A stretch of 64,000 nt of DNA from positions 10,640,530 through 10,704,529 of the forward strand of contig OY365822.1 in assembly GCA_959347315.1 (NCBI GenBank). The letters run 5' to 3'. The DNA is from Bimastos eiseni. Lineage: Eukaryota; Annelida; Clitellata; Crassiclitellata; Lumbricidae. Both the position numbers and the translations under genes were made by a program. Below, in pieces: positions 1 to 11,259 of the stretch; positions within the stretch are counted from its first letter, which is position 1, and every line of letters begins with the position of its first letter. The notes under the pieces were generated by a model. It had not been told where the DNA came from, searched no databases, and saw nothing but the letters and a program-made list of their open reading frames with translations.

Positions 1-48
1 ATGTACTATATGTTTACAAATGAAGACTACTGCTATATCAATTGGCAC

Positions 49-156
49 CTTCTTTCTCTCGCTACGTTCCTCTTCTTCTCGCTTGGTCTTCTCTGATCTT
101 TCCTTTTCTCGAGAGTTCATTTCTTCCTTCAATTTCATTTCCATCTTTTCCTCCCT
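49..156 (-). CDS. MAP7: MAP7-like exon 9, end of the charged helix
   Basis: The acceptor is TTTCTTTCAG, with a good pyrimidine tract. A likely donor is AAG|GTGCCA at 47-48, giving 36 codons in phase 0 on both sides. The peptide (REEKMEMKLKEEMNS then EKERSEKTKREEEE) continues the charged helix and ends SERKK. If the weak donor is not used, the frame stays open through base 1 with a hydrophobic, unlikely peptide, so splicing here is preferred. The terminal exon and stop codon are outside the window. Confidence 0.65.
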
Positions 157-1044
157 CTGAAAGAAAAATATGGTCCAATGAACTAAAAATAATTCCTGAA
201 TGACCACTAATTCTGGACTTGGGACAAATTTGGCTGTGGAAGTACAAGTATGCCACAAGTATGCCACTCAGCTAATGAGCTGGCCTGTCAGTTAGAGTAG
301 GCCCTTACCTGCCCACAAGTTGCTGGGCACCCGGTTTCAGAATGATTACTGGAATCCCAATTTTGTAAATACTCAAATAACCATTTAACAACATACATTG
401 TGTTTGACAAGGCACACAAACTAGGAACACGACCAAATGTCCATACATATTAAAAAGTCAAAAGAAAGCAAAGGTAGCTATAGATACAATAGCTACAAAT
501 CAACAGGGACAATATTATGCAAATATCAACATTTTAATATAACATGTCATATTAGCAAACTGATGTTGAAAGTGCTCACCAGACGGGTAAAACAATCACT
601 TCAAAAAGTGTCAGAAGCACTGATCTGGAACTTACAAGGCACGAAATGATTCCAAGGGTTTTGCCCATCAGTCAGTCAGAATTCATACACTACTAGCGAG
701 CCCCTTCATGAAAAGCAAATTATAAACTTTTACTATAATAGTATGGTTTTAGGAATCAATGGGCAAGTCACTTTTTTTGGACCATCAGATCGATTTTAAT
801 AAGCCGTGCCCAAGGTGGAAGTTACTGTCCAGTGAAGTTGCAGATATGCAGAGGCTTTTAATCCCCACCATCCCTAAGTCATTGGAACAACTTCTTTCCC
901 CTTTACTTTTTAAATATCCCTTAATTGAGACGAGATCTCCGAAGTAATCTTCCCTCCCTATTTCTTGGATGGAGCAATTACTCCAAGATTTCCATGACGT
1001 AGAAGCCCCTACGGATATGAAAAGATGATAAAGTTATCTCCTAC
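157..1044. other. Intron 8, no element recognised
   Basis: AT-rich intron sequence between exons 8 and 9. Short open frames on both strands have no coding character. No repeat or mobile element was recognised. Confidence 0.5.
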
Positions 1045-1318
1045 CTTTTCAACTGACTTCTCGAGTAGTTTCTCTGTGCTACTCTGCCTCGCAATTACTT
1101 CTGAGCCAGCTTTCTCAGTGCTCATTTCATTCCTGTGTTCAATTCTCTCATCCTTCTGTGTGTTTTCTTCACGGCTCTTCTTCCTCTCTTCTTCTTTCTG
1201 CTTCTCTGCCTTCCTTGTTTCCTCCATCCTATGCCTCTTCTCCTCCTCTTCCTTCTGCCTCTCCAGCTTTTTCTGCTTTTCCTTCTTCTGTCGTTCCTCC
1301 TCTTCCTCTTTACGCTTT
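1045..1318 (-). CDS. MAP7: MAP7-like exon 8, Lys/Glu coiled coil
   Basis: The acceptor is ACGGCAG and the donor is AAAAG|GTAGGA, 274 nt from phase 2 to 0. The first 55 residues are almost purely Lys, Glu, Arg and Gln with occasional Met/Leu (for example KKEKQKKLERQKEEEEKR), a charged single helix continuing from exon 7. It then changes to a Ser/Thr-rich segment with EHRNEMSTEKAG. This is the body of the MAP7 C-terminal domain. The opposite strand shows Ser/Phe/Leu-rich open frames that are shadows. Confidence 0.75.
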
Positions 1319-1589
1319 CTGCCGTTGAATAAACACAGTGCGGAAGCAGGTTAATTCAATACAGTTCCAAATGTACAAAGAAAAAATTTATGAAAAGCAG
1401 CGATTAGAAAGCAGAAGAAGAACAAACAATGCAATTTTCAGACTCAAAATGAACAATAGAACAAAACAAATGAAACAGATGACAATACAGCAGAAGAACA
1501 CAATATGAGAGGACTTAAAAACTGTATCCAACATGGTAGGTAGGTAGTTGCAGTTTAACGACAATAACAAAGCAATAACAAAGACCATT

Positions 1590-1645
1590 AGCGTCACCCT
1601 ACTCCTTTATCCAGGTTCGGGACTGGCACTGCCTGAGTTCTTGCA
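1590..1645 (-). repeat. Dispersed repeat fragment (AGTGCCAGTCC family)
   Basis: On the minus strand it reads AGTGCCAGTCCCGAACC, then GATAAAGGAGTAGGGTGACG. The same string recurs at 9,525-9,590, 16,556-16,625 and 33,418-33,500 on the plus strand and at 27,050-27,090 on the minus strand, so it is an interspersed family, probably the 3' tail of a retroposon. Class not established. Confidence 0.5.
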
Positions 1646-2044
1646 GCGGCAGAGTTGCTGTATCCAACAAAACAGAATAAATACAATATAAACTGGGCCT
1701 TCACAGTCATATAGAAGGTGAGAGCAGACCATTGTTCTGTTTGTGCATTGAATACTCATAGAAGGTCAAGACTTTGCCTGAGGCCATCCATGATGAACAG
1801 ATTGCATCAGAGCGGACCGGACCGTTAGGTTCAACACACCAGCCATGCAGGCATATATGGATTCACAAGACAAACTCTAATAACAGAAAAGCTTTTATCT
1901 CTTTTGCACTGGTCTTTCCTACCAACTGAACCACAAACCTGGTTTGGTGCCTCACCATTGGTAGAACATGAACGAATAGTACACAAGAATTATTAAATGT
2001 AAATGTATTGATTTTTATATGGCAACTATAAGGCATTTCCTGGG

Positions 2045-2135
2045 TTGAGAGTGCCTTTGAATAGTAATATCAAAGAGGCGCTATACAAATTGCAGAGATC
2101 GATAGATTGATTGATTGATTGATTGATATGGCCTC
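2045..2135 (-). repeat. Dispersed TATAGCGCC repeat with (ATCA)n end
   Basis: Read on the minus strand it is an (ATCA)n tail followed by TTTGTATAGCGCCTCTTTGA and a closing GGCACTC. It belongs to the same family as copies at 9,868, 38,585, 58,240 and 62,285, all reading TATATAGCGCCCCTTCAAG or close variants. A microsatellite tail at one end is typical of a non-LTR retroposon terminus. Confidence 0.55.
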
Positions 2136-2323
2136 GACCCTGCTCATTTTTAAATGAATTGATTGGCTGAGATCTTTGACGACCGATAACGCATTTGACT
2201 GGGTTCCAGGCCATTTAAGGTCTCGATGTGAGGACCATGCTAGGGTCTCTAAAATAATCCAGCATTGTAGAACCTTTAGCTGAACAGCCTATATGAGAGA
2301 TTAAGAGAAGGTTGGATACTCAC

Positions 2324-2514
2324 TTAAGAGCCTCTTCCTTCATCAGCTTTTCCTGTGCTGCATCCACCTCCGCTCTTTCCCTCGCAAGACGCCTTTTCTC
2401 CGTCAGCTTTGCTTTGTACTCGTCTTCACCAACCGATCCTGTTACCTGCTTCGATGCATCGCCGTTGGAAGCTGGCTTTGTCTTTCCACTTGGCATTTCT
2501 TTTCCTGGCTTTGT
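2324..2514 (-). CDS. MAP7: MAP7-like exon 7, start of the C-terminal MAP7 domain
   Basis: The acceptor is GTTTTAG and the donor is TTAA|GTGAGT, 191 nt from phase 0 to 2. The second half reads EDEYKAKLTEKRRLARERAE and continues into a Glu/Lys helix. This matches the LAEKRRLAREQREKEE signature that begins the C-terminal MAP7 domain, the kinesin-1-binding region in studied members. The first half is a Lys/Ser/Gly linker. With exon 3 this gives the family call two independent anchors in the right order. Confidence 0.78.
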
Positions 2515-2935
2515 CTAAAACCGATGTCAATGACATATAATCTACCAGCTTCTATCTCTTTTGACACTGCTACTTTACACGCAAAGTTAATACACCTTAC
2601 ACTACACTTTACATTCCCTTAAGCAGTGCAAACATAAGGCGTAAACATATTTAGCATTTTAAGTAAAAGGATACCTGTTAACATCCCAGCTTGTGGTGAA
2701 ACATATCGATACCAAAGAGATGGTTATAGGCATCTGATGACCAGATATTCTGCTTTGGATCATCCAGACAAAGACTAAGTACTGCTTAAGTTCACGATAC
2801 ATGCCAATAGCCTAAGAACAACACTAAGCTAGATGGCATGGCTAAAAAATTACATAATTCACTACAAATTGAAGAATTGATGACGATAAGCCAATAACAA
2901 CCAATATAATGCCAATCACAGCCAGTCACAGCCAC

Positions 2936-3175
2936 GATGCGGCAATGGTGGCCGATTGGTTAGAGTGGTCGGCTCATAACGCTCAATGTGTGCTGAGTGA
3001 GCGAGCCTGATCCTCGTCCAAGGAGTCACTGTGTAGGGACCATGAGCAAGTTTTTCGCGCACAATTGCTCTGCATTACAACTGCAGTTGCACCATAGAGG
3101 CATGTGTGCACTTCTGAGCAAAAAATGTTGGAAGAAGGGCAATATCAAATTTCAGTTGTATTGAAGAGCATTCCT
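2936..3175 (+). mobile_element. tRNA-derived SINE, copy 1
   Basis: The head contains GGTTAGAGTGGTCGGC, a tRNA D-arm/A-box-like block preceded by TGGTGGCCGATT. A body follows with CACTGTGTAGGGACC, GCGCACAATTGCTCTGC and ACTTCTGAGCAAAAAATG. The reverse complement of the whole unit recurs at 38,195-38,433 with the same block order. That gives a short, dispersed, tRNA-headed element, i.e. a SINE. The B box is degenerate. Confidence 0.7.
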
Positions 3176-3187
3176 CGTTAGACTCAC

Positions 3188-4539
3188 CTTGGCACTGTTT
3201 CTTGCTTTGGCTCCCTGTGTGTCTGTGGACTCTTTTGGCACAACAAGTGGCCTGGCTGCATGAGCTCCATCACCCCCTACATCCATCATCTGTGCCACCT
3301 GCAGATGTTTCAGCTGAGGTTTACCTGGTACAGTTGAACTACCCTTCTTTGGCGGAGCATAGGTGGGTGTTTTAGCCGAAAGTGGCTTCGTGGGTGATGT
3401 ATCCTTTGCCAGCAGGGTGCTGCTGGGAATCTTGGAAGAGGGTTCATGAGCAGCTGCTCTGGATGGAGAGCCAAGTGCTGCAGACTTGGCATCCGTTGGT
3501 GACTTCTTGAGACGAAGGGAGGCTCGATCGGCAGGTTTTTTGGAATCCTTCGAACCAACTCCCATTGGAGTCGGCTGAACTACCGCTTTGACTTCAGAAC
3601 TGGCTATCACATTGGCAACTGCTGTCAAAGTCACTGGCTCCCGGATACCTGTTGGCTCCTTTACTGCTGTTGAATCTTTCACAGCTGTTGGCTTCTTCAT
3701 TGCTATTGGCTCCTTTGTTGCTGCTGTTGGCTTCTTCGCTGCTATTGGCTCTTTTGCTGCTATTGGCTCCGTTGTTGATGTTGGCTCCTTTGTTGATGTT
3801 GGCTCCTTTGTTGATGTTGGCTCCTTTGTTGATGTTGGCTCCTTTGTTGATGTTGGCTCATTTGCTGCTGTTGGCTCCAACATTGCTATTGGCTCCTTTA
3901 TTGCTATTGGCTCCTTTATTGAAGTTGGTTCCTTTGCTGTTATTGGCTCCTTTATTGCTATTGGCTCCTTTGCTGCTATTGACTCCTTTGCTGCTATTGG
4001 TTCCTTTGTTGCTGTTGGCTGCTCCTTCTTATGCAGCCCATGGCTCATTTTCTGTGGCATGGCAAAACCATTGGTCTGTTTAACGTCTGATGTCAAAGTT
4101 TTCTGTGCTCGAACTTCCCTTGTCTGGGAATCTGCGATGTATTTTGACTTAGTCACGTCAAATGGAGCCGACTTCGACACAGGCAATGACTTCGCATGCG
4201 ACTCGGTTCCTCCTCTTGACTTTGTTCCATCTCCATTACCAGAGTTGGCCTGTACCTTTGACACTGGCACAGGCTTTCCAGCAACCGGCAACTTTGCAAG
4301 CGAAGTCGACTTTGTTTTATTTGTCACAGAATTCGTAGAAACTGTCGGTGGGATGATTTTAACTGGAGCAGGTATCAGCTTTGACAGCAACTGTGTTTTC
4401 TGGATGTTCACCAGGTTGGCTTCTGTAACAGCCTCTGAATGGGACACTGGTTCCAGGCCAATCTTAACGGTCGGTCGACTCGGCCGAGAAGCTGCAGTAG
4501 AGTCTGAACCCTTCAAACGCAAATCTGGTGGTGCAGATC
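3188..4539 (-). CDS. MAP7: MAP7-like exon 6, long repetitive linker
   Basis: A 1,352-nt exon with acceptor CTTTTAG and strong donor AAG|GTGAGT, phase 1 to 0, about 450 residues. It is rich in Ser, Thr, Pro, Lys and Ala and predicted to be disordered. About 21 hexapeptide units of the type PTSTKE/PIAAKE lie at 3,640-4,020, including four exact PTSTKE copies in a row. Flanking sequence has RPSRPTVKIG near the start and RASLRLKKSPTDAK after the repeats. MAP7 proteins have a variable Pro/Ser/Thr-rich linker here joining the microtubule-binding and kinesin-binding helices. The plus strand of the exon is also open for 325 codons, a shadow caused by the repeats. Confidence 0.75.
3640..4022 (-). repeat. 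18-bp coding minisatellite inside exon 6
   Basis: About 21 units of 18 bp, read on the minus strand as hexapeptides of the pattern P-[TI]-[AS]-x-[KN]-E. The run of four exact PTSTKE units at about 3,770-3,860 is nearly identical at the DNA level, which indicates recent expansion by slippage or unequal exchange. One unit (PTAATKE) has an extra codon. Confidence 0.85.
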
Positions 4540-5104
4540 CTAAAAGGAAGCATCTCCAAAAATGATGCGTAGTAACCGCCACGATCACTTGACAATAATG
4601 TGGTATGTGGAATGCATGGACTGTGTAAAGTGAAGTAGTGTACTACCACAGCATAGAATGTAATTCATTCAATGGCAACACACCTATTTCACTCTCAACA
4701 TTATATAACTACACAAAGAAATTATTGAAAACTGCATTTAAGCAGGCAGATCTAGCAGAAGTGCTCAAATGCTGCCTATTGCGAGCAACAGCAGTAAATA
4801 AATATGCCAACTGAAACAACAAGGTAGTAACTAACGATAAAGAAATTTATCTTTAAAAGCTGAATGTACCACACTTCTTTAAAACACAATAATCTGCAAA
4901 TTCACAGGACATTCATTCGAATAAAAATCCTCATTAAGCTGTTCAAATATAGTGCTATAAAAATGTGCCTAAAAAAGACTGACTCCTGATGAGGTTGGGT
5001 CCTGAAGACCACGTATATTAATCCTGCGAAAGAAGACCCATCACCTCAAAAAATATGCTCACACAGTTCTAATTACTGTATCATCTGAATACATGGTATA
5101 AAAC

Positions 5105-5107
<3 letters not shown>
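4540..5107. other. Intron 5, first part, nothing recognised
   Basis: AT-rich sequence following exon 6 on its 5' side. I see no repeat, coding signal or regulatory site I can support. Confidence 0.4.

Positions 5108-5154
<47 letters not shown>
5108..5154. repeat. (TA)n microsatellite
   Basis: Uninterrupted TA dinucleotides over about 46 bp within intron 5. Confidence 0.95.
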
Positions 5155-5155
<1 letters not shown>

Positions 5156-5240
5156 GGTAATCATGCAGTCTGAAGAAGCTAAATCTTCAAGAAGCAAAAT
5201 TAATTTTATGTGGATCAACAAACAAGGTAAGAAGGATAAA

Positions 5241-5513
5241 ATGAAGGTATGCCTTACATACCAATAATGTGAAGGTATGCTTGACATACCACTGGTGAAG
5301 ATATGCTTGGCATATCAATAATGTGTAAATATGCTTAACATATCAATAACGTGAATGTACGCTTGACATATCAACAATGTGAAGGCATGCCTGAGATAGT
5401 CATAACGTGACGGTATGCTCAACATACCGATAACGTGAAAGTATGCTTGACATACCAATAACGTAAGGTATGCTCATGCCGATAATTAACGTGAAGGTAT
5501 GCCTGACACAGCA
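5241..5513 (+). repeat. 28-bp tandem repeat with hairpin in each unit
   Basis: About 9.7 diverged units of 28 bp, each with a GGTATG-(5)-CATACC inverted repeat or a variant, separated by CAATAACGTGAA-type linkers. Several units keep both arms complementary. Unit sequence drifts along the array. No terminal repeats or coding capacity. Confidence 0.85.
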
Positions 5514-5559
5514 CCTGCGGCCTACTTAAAAATTCCATCTCATCTTAATCACTTGTCCC

Positions 5560-7260
5560 TAAATCTTCTCTGGCAGACTTCACACCTGCATCACCTATTG
5601 ATTCTTGTTCTGATGCGTGTCAGTATGGAAATTTCTTTGTAAGTAGAGTAATGCTCCTCAAATTGATGTATGGCATCAATAATTATAGCTTTCTTCCACT
5701 TTCTTGCACATCTAGCTAACTTATCTTTGGCTCAAAATTGTTTTCCATCAAGCCTTTAATCAGGAAACCTGACCTGGATATCAACAGCTTGTCAAACTTC
5801 AGATCCATCACCAACCTTAATAACATTTCAAAGGCACTTGAACATGTCTTCCTATTTACAGTTAAGGAAGCATGCTCTAACATCTCTTAACTTCAGTCTT
5901 TACCAATCAATTTAACACTGAAGGCTACTCCACTTAAAACTTCTGCTCTTGATTTTTCACTAGACAACATCCTCTCATCAACGTTTACTGGAAAACGTTT
6001 GTCTCTTAGTGCCACATTAATAATGTTGAGAACCAGGTACTACCTAAAATTGACTAGCTTTCTAACTGTAATCAGTCTCAGCGGATAGGCATCGATACTG
6101 ATGATTTTCGTTTAGTAGTAATACAAGGTTGGCACACCACAACCTAATTACAAGATATTTGATTGGCAATTGATCCTTGAAAGTAAAATATGGGAATTTT
6201 GGTGATAAACAGTCATATTGTAGGCCTATCAACCTAAATTGGATTGGATGATGAGGGTCATTCTATTGGATATGCTTGTGTTTATACTGCATTGTTCCAG
6301 AGATATCTGTTCTAGACACCCTATTATTATTATTTACAATCTTCACTTCACCCATTGGCCACAGAGCCAGTCACTTTGGAGTCCAGTAATGCTGACACAT
6401 ACTTGGGTTAACATTTTTCTGTTACCCACTGAGGGTTAACTGGAAGAGTACCTCGTTCTGTTTCAATGGCTTGGTCAAAGACCCAGATTAATCTGAAACA
6501 CTCCTGTTTGGTTCAAAGTGCAGACCTAAGTGCATTCTTTCTCTTCTCATTCGAGCATTGATCTTGTTGGTACTACTGTTCTGCAATAAAAACTGTTGAA
6601 ACACTTTAAATGTTCGATTACATTACATTACATTTAAGGACATTCTGGATAGTGATCTCACATTTCAATTTCCCATCACACAGTTTTGCAAATTCTTTCA
6701 ATCATAACAATGTCAATACATCAATTAGGTCATACTGAGACATGTCACAGATTACAGCCAGCTGTTACGTCAGTCCTCAGATTATGCCAACTCAATTTAT
6801 GCAGATATCTCAACAGCACATCCTAAATTCTCTTGCTTGTGTGGTACTGAGTCCATCTTCTCCTTAACCCTGTTAAGTCAGTTGCATTGGCTTCCTGTAC
6901 AATTCAGCATACAATGCTTTGTCTGATGCATAAAATTTTTATTAAGCAGCAATCCCACTCACCTTCAACCGCTAGTTTCTCCTTACAGCTATCCCCACAA
7001 CCTGTGATCTTCAGGTAAGGTTTCTTTGGTTGAGTCATGATGCAGCAATGCCAAGGGCTCTTGTACATTCCATGTAGCGGCTTCTTAGAAAATGAACTAA
7101 CTACCAGTGTTTCTCCAATGCCTTAACTCTCATTCAACATGATGCCTCCAGTCTCACTATTTATCAATGGCTTTCAAACACGTGGATGTATAACTGTTCC
7201 TCACCTGGATAACGTCAATGCAGAGTCGCATTTCTATGTCACTTTATACACCTAAAACAT
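5560..7260 (+). pseudogene. Decayed CR1/L2-type LINE, reverse transcriptase region
   Basis: Broken frames on the plus strand retain landmarks of a CR1/L2-clade reverse transcriptase in the right order. At about 5,770-5,870 the frame reads KPDLDINSL then NFRSITNLNNISKALE, like the RT-1 motif (NYRPISNLPFLSKILE). At about 6,645-6,710 it reads ILDSDLTFQF (compare the LGVxFDSDLTF block). At about 6,885-6,930 it reads LHWLPVQFSIQC, the conserved LHWLPV motif after the thumb, followed by a degraded YLSxLL/SSG region. Many stops and frameshifts are present, so it is dead. Antisense to the MAP7-like gene. Confidence 0.75.
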
Positions 7261-7789
7261 TTCTTACTAACAGTAATAATATGTATGCAAAATGTTTTTG
7301 CATTGGTGTCCTAACTTACTGAGTTACATCCAAGTAAAGTGACAGATACTCTGCAACTCTATGAGAGAGCACCATTCACGAATTAATGTCCACTAACACT
7401 ACACAACCTCACATAGAAGAATTGATTAATGGCAAGAGGTCAAGGAAACATTCACTAGGCATTGCTATAAATTCACTGACTCTCATTCAAGGGAACTTCG
7501 TACTAAGGGTTGTAATTGCCAGTGCAAAACTGAATAAAATAATAGGACATTTATGTAGCAGAACTCTAATTAAATAAACCGAAAGCTAGTGCAAATGGTG
7601 CAAAACTTAACAGGAAGAGGAGTGAAACAGGTGACACAAAGCAGCCAGGTTTTGTAAAGGGTCCAATTCTAAATAAAACTGAGGAGTTTACCGAGGTCTA
7701 AACACCTGTGTGATGACATGTGTATATTTGTAAAAGCTGCAGCATAAGCTAATATAGTATGACCTCAACACTTTGACATAAAGAAGTCT

Positions 7790-8250
7790 CTTGAGCAAAC
7801 AGCATTCAGTCCATCTTTTACACTAAAATCGCTAAAACCTCATCTCCAAACTTAACTACTGTCAACTTTATCAGCAGCTTTCTTGTCTCAAGGTTCAACT
7901 ACTGCAACAACCTACTGGTATCTCTACTACATAGTCATCTGTGACCTGTGTTGCATTTGGTTGCAGTTACATTAATCGCAACATAACTTCTAAACATATC
8001 ACCAACACTCAGCTGAGTGACAACTTTTGCTAGTTGCATATTGCACAACTCGTTGAATACTCATACCCCACATCTGTTGCTGTACTAGGCTCTGATATGG
8101 TCTAGCTCAAGAGTAAATCACAAAAAACTGCATCGGCCTAATGCATTAATTACAAGCTGCACTGGCTTCCCAGTCCCTATTATTACATGCTCGTCGGCAG
8201 TTAAAGCGTTAACAGAATAACAGTATGCATAACAAATAAGCAAGCTTTCA
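7790..8250 (+). pseudogene. Decayed LINE reverse transcriptase fragment
   Basis: At about 7,870-7,930 the plus strand encodes SRFNYCNNLLVSLL, matching the SRLDYCNSLLYGLP motif of CR1/L2-type LINEs. At about 8,148-8,180 it encodes YKLHWLPSP, the next motif downstream in such elements, at about the expected distance. Stops and frameshifts intervene. Possibly a different element from the copy at 5,560-7,260. Confidence 0.7.
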
Positions 8251-8840
8251 CTAAAATTCAAACTGTGTGTAATAAGAAAACACTCCATTGCAGCTGTGGG
8301 ATCTCCATTATTAAAGTCCTCCAAAGATATACCCATTATTTTTCAGCTGTCATTCTGTTATCATACACAAAGCATAAAGTTCTTCTACAGCATAAATTGT
8401 CTGATTATTTTTATAGACAATTTGATGTTAATAAACGGCAAGTACTCCAGGCATGAATTTGTTAATTCTTTACCCTAATCACAGAAAATGGTCTAACTTT
8501 GGCCACATTGATGGTCAAACAAACTGCATGCTATACAGCATAGTAGAGTTCAGATGTAGACTAGCATAATATTGTCAACAAAAGCCATCTGGTTCAAGGA
8601 AAATTAGGAATAAGTCGGGCTTACTGATGCCTATGTAAGCCACAAGTCGGAATTAGTCTAGCTTACTGATGCCCATGTAAGCCAAAATATTGAACCTTCC
8701 TAGCCTAACATACACTGGTGGCCAAATGACTGAATCCTGCAGTGCGTGTAACCTAGGAAGCACATGTATGACACAGAAAAACATTGTGTTTCAAAAGCAT
8801 AAACTAACGGAAAAAAGAAAAGGAATGGAAACAAACTTAC

Positions 8841-9047
8841 TACAGCGATAGCAAACTGTTAGGTTACCAGCGAAAGTCTTCTCGAGACCACGCGCCATAC
8901 GGCACTGCGAGGCGACCGTCGGCGACGCGTAGTTGGGCAGCCGGCCGGCGACGCTGTGCGGCCGACGCTGGCGGCTGGGACTGCGACCGCCGCTCGAGAT
9001 CGTCCCATCAGACAGCGTCCCAGCTGGCAAAGCGTTTGGAGGTGTGG
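8841..9047 (-). CDS. MAP7: MAP7-like exon 5, basic Ser/Arg linker
   Basis: The acceptor is TTGCCAG and the preferred donor is TGTA|GTAAGT, over 207 nt in phase 1 on both sides. The peptide is GC-rich at the DNA level and basic, with runs such as GGRSPSRQRRPHSVAGRLP, like the Ser/Arg/Pro-rich stretch after the first helix of MAP7 proteins. An alternative donor G|GTAACC at 8,867 would shorten the exon by 27 nt in the same phase and remove the Cys-containing end (VCYRC). Local GC content is clearly above the flanking introns, which supports coding. Confidence 0.65.
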
Positions 9048-9524
9048 CTGGCAACAATCGGTCACGTAAGGCATTTAATATCACAAAATGTATTAATTGG
9101 TTTTAAAGTTGTTTAACACACATGATATGACATGCATTGAGTGGATGGTGCAAAGGACTTGTATTGGGAAGGACTTGCTCTTGTCTTCTCGGAGTTGTAG
9201 TGGTCCTACGGAATTTTACCCCATAAATAGTCTCCCTTCTTCAGGTCTCGGCTTAATCAATCTGCGGTCATATCATAATGTAATATCTCATTGAGTAAGT
9301 CCGTCAGCAGGGATCTGTCTCTCAGGTAAAGTAAAATAATCAGTCATTCACTGTTTACTATACGCCTCTGTCAACAATCAGTGTGCTTTGGCTCATTGGG
9401 ATCCCTCAGCCCATACCATAATTATCTTCTTCCCAAATCACTGAGTATTTCACGTACTGAAGTGGATGAGAAGACACATGAGAAGTCAGACATTGGAGCA
9501 TTTTTTCGCTGATCGTAATCTAGT

Positions 9525-9605
9525 AATGCCAGTCCCAAGCATAGTAAAAGGAGGAGGCAATGTTAATTATATAATTCGTGTGTCGTTAAACAGCAACCAA
9601 TCAAC
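9525..9605 (+). repeat. Dispersed repeat fragment (AGTGCCAGTCC family)
   Basis: Reads AATGCCAGTCCCAAGC, then AAAGGAGGAGGC and GTGTCGTTAAACAGCAACC. It shares its core with copies at 1,590, 16,556, 27,050 and 33,418. Confidence 0.5.
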
Positions 9606-9844
9606 CAAAGAGTAGGTAGACATATTGATCCTCAGACTTTTGTCATGGCTTCATATCAGATTAATTGGGTTATTGTAATCATAATCTCCAAACGTCTAAA
9701 GCACCACTCGAAAGCCAAGAGCAGGGCACCAGCTCATTCATGAGCACTGCGTCTAGTCAAAGGGGTTTTCCAAAGGGTAGTAAATGGAGGGGTCAAAGCA
9801 GCTGTTAAGGCGGGTGTTGTTTAAGATTAGAAGGTGGATGGATC

Positions 9845-10240
9845 AGATTGATTCATGCTCAGAATTTATATAGCGCCCCTTCAATAAACCTGCTCCAGAG
9901 CGCTCCCAGCCCAGCCACTGCTAAAGAAAAAGGACTTGAGCGACTTATAAATCCAGTTAGGTTGATCAGAAGTAATGAACACGGCTCAAGTGAGAGATCA
10001 TTCCAGATGGAAGGCCTACAATTGAGAATGCTCTGCGTTGCCTAGCAGCCAAGCCGGTGGAACTAAATGTTCCCCCTCGCCCCATAGCACCCGACGCGCT
10101 GCAATGTCGGACGCTGGGCGACAGAGATGGCGTAGGTAGGATGGAACATAGCCAAGAGTGCAGCGAGAGACTAGATCGCCAATGCGGCATGAGATCCATT
10201 GGACCACGGGCAGCCCAGAGCAGAGTATGTATGCAGAAAC
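9845..10240 (+). repeat. Long copy of the TATAGCGCC dispersed repeat
   Basis: Starts with AATTTATATAGCGCCCCTTC, then CAGAGCGCTCCCAGCC and AAAGAAAAAGGACTTGAGC, blocks shared with the copy at 58,235-58,320. A further body has GAACACGGCTCAAGTGAGAG and CCTAGCAGCCAAGCCGGTGG. GC content is above the flanks. No intact frame is recognised, and the retroposon class is undetermined. Confidence 0.5.
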
Positions 10241-10689
10241 AGACGCAAATTTAGGCAGACGCCCAATGCGTCGGGGTATGAATTCATAAGCCTATAGCCA
10301 TCCTAACGTGCATTAAGCTGTGCATACTGATACAAATAGATGATGGCATATATAGTAAAGTGGAATTCTGATGATATGCATAATAATAAAGAAGGCTGAA
10401 GAGATAAACAAAGCTTTATAGATTCTAGACAACAGCTAATTCATTACTCACAAAACAACAACGAAGAAGTGACTGCTTAGACGACTGAAACAGAAAAAAC
10501 AAAAACCCTTCACGCAAACAAAATGAACACTGCAAGCGATGCTCAACAAGTGAAAGTAAAAACTTGGTTTTTGGAACCCTCTTTTACTGACTTTTGGTAA
10601 TCTGGTAGATGGCACAATCAATCCATTTCCTTAAAGAGATTAATTATGATGTAAACTTGCCGGAGTGGAGCTTATCAGGACTCTTTCGA

Positions 10690-10890
10690 GTGGGTAAACA
10701 ATGTTTCATTTTGTGCATTTAAAAAAATTTCTCTCCATTTTTGAGTTATGTCCGTATTCCGTAAATATTTTACACCTTGCATTGTCATGCAAGTGTGACA
10801 TGTGTGCAAAGTTTCAGCCATGTAGGTCAACGGGAACATACCGAAAAAGAGTTGAAAGAACTCCGACTAACCGACAAACTTTTGTTCAAT
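10690..10890 (+). repeat. Likely old interspersed repeat
   Basis: Contains AAAGTTTCAGCCATGTAGG, GAACATACCGAAAAAGAG and CTAACCGACAAACTTTTGTT, wording that resembles common invertebrate interspersed-repeat consensus sequences. No second copy was seen in this window, so this is a weak call. Confidence 0.25.
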
Positions 10891-11259
10891 ACAAACTCTA
10901 CGCAAGCCAAATTAAATAAAAGAGGGTAAAAAGACATTCAAAAACACAAAATAGATTATTCAGCCAAACAAGCAATGGAATAATAGTTCAAAATATGAAA
11001 CATAAACAAGATAAGCAATGGCAATAAAATGAATATCAATGAAAAAAAAACTAATCAAAATTTCGAGATTTCTGCAGCGCCCAAAAAAATTGATGTTGCA
11101 GAAAGCAGCTCATTCTCATGCCAATCAAACAGTAATAACAGAAGTGCAATAAAAAACAAACCCATAAATGACAATAGAAGAAGGACCATGAAAAACAAAC
11201 TAAGTAATGACAACAGAAGAAGTGAAATGAGAATCAAAATAAGAAGTGTTTAAAGTCTT

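Noticed and set aside
1025..1354. Ser/Phe/Leu-rich plus-strand frames
   Set aside because: Antisense of the Lys/Glu helix of MAP7-like exon 8.
3588..4565. 325-codon plus-strand frame with GSF(V/I)AV repeats
   Set aside because: Exact antisense of MAP7-like exon 6. The opposite frame has splice sites, phase agreement and family motifs at its neighbours.
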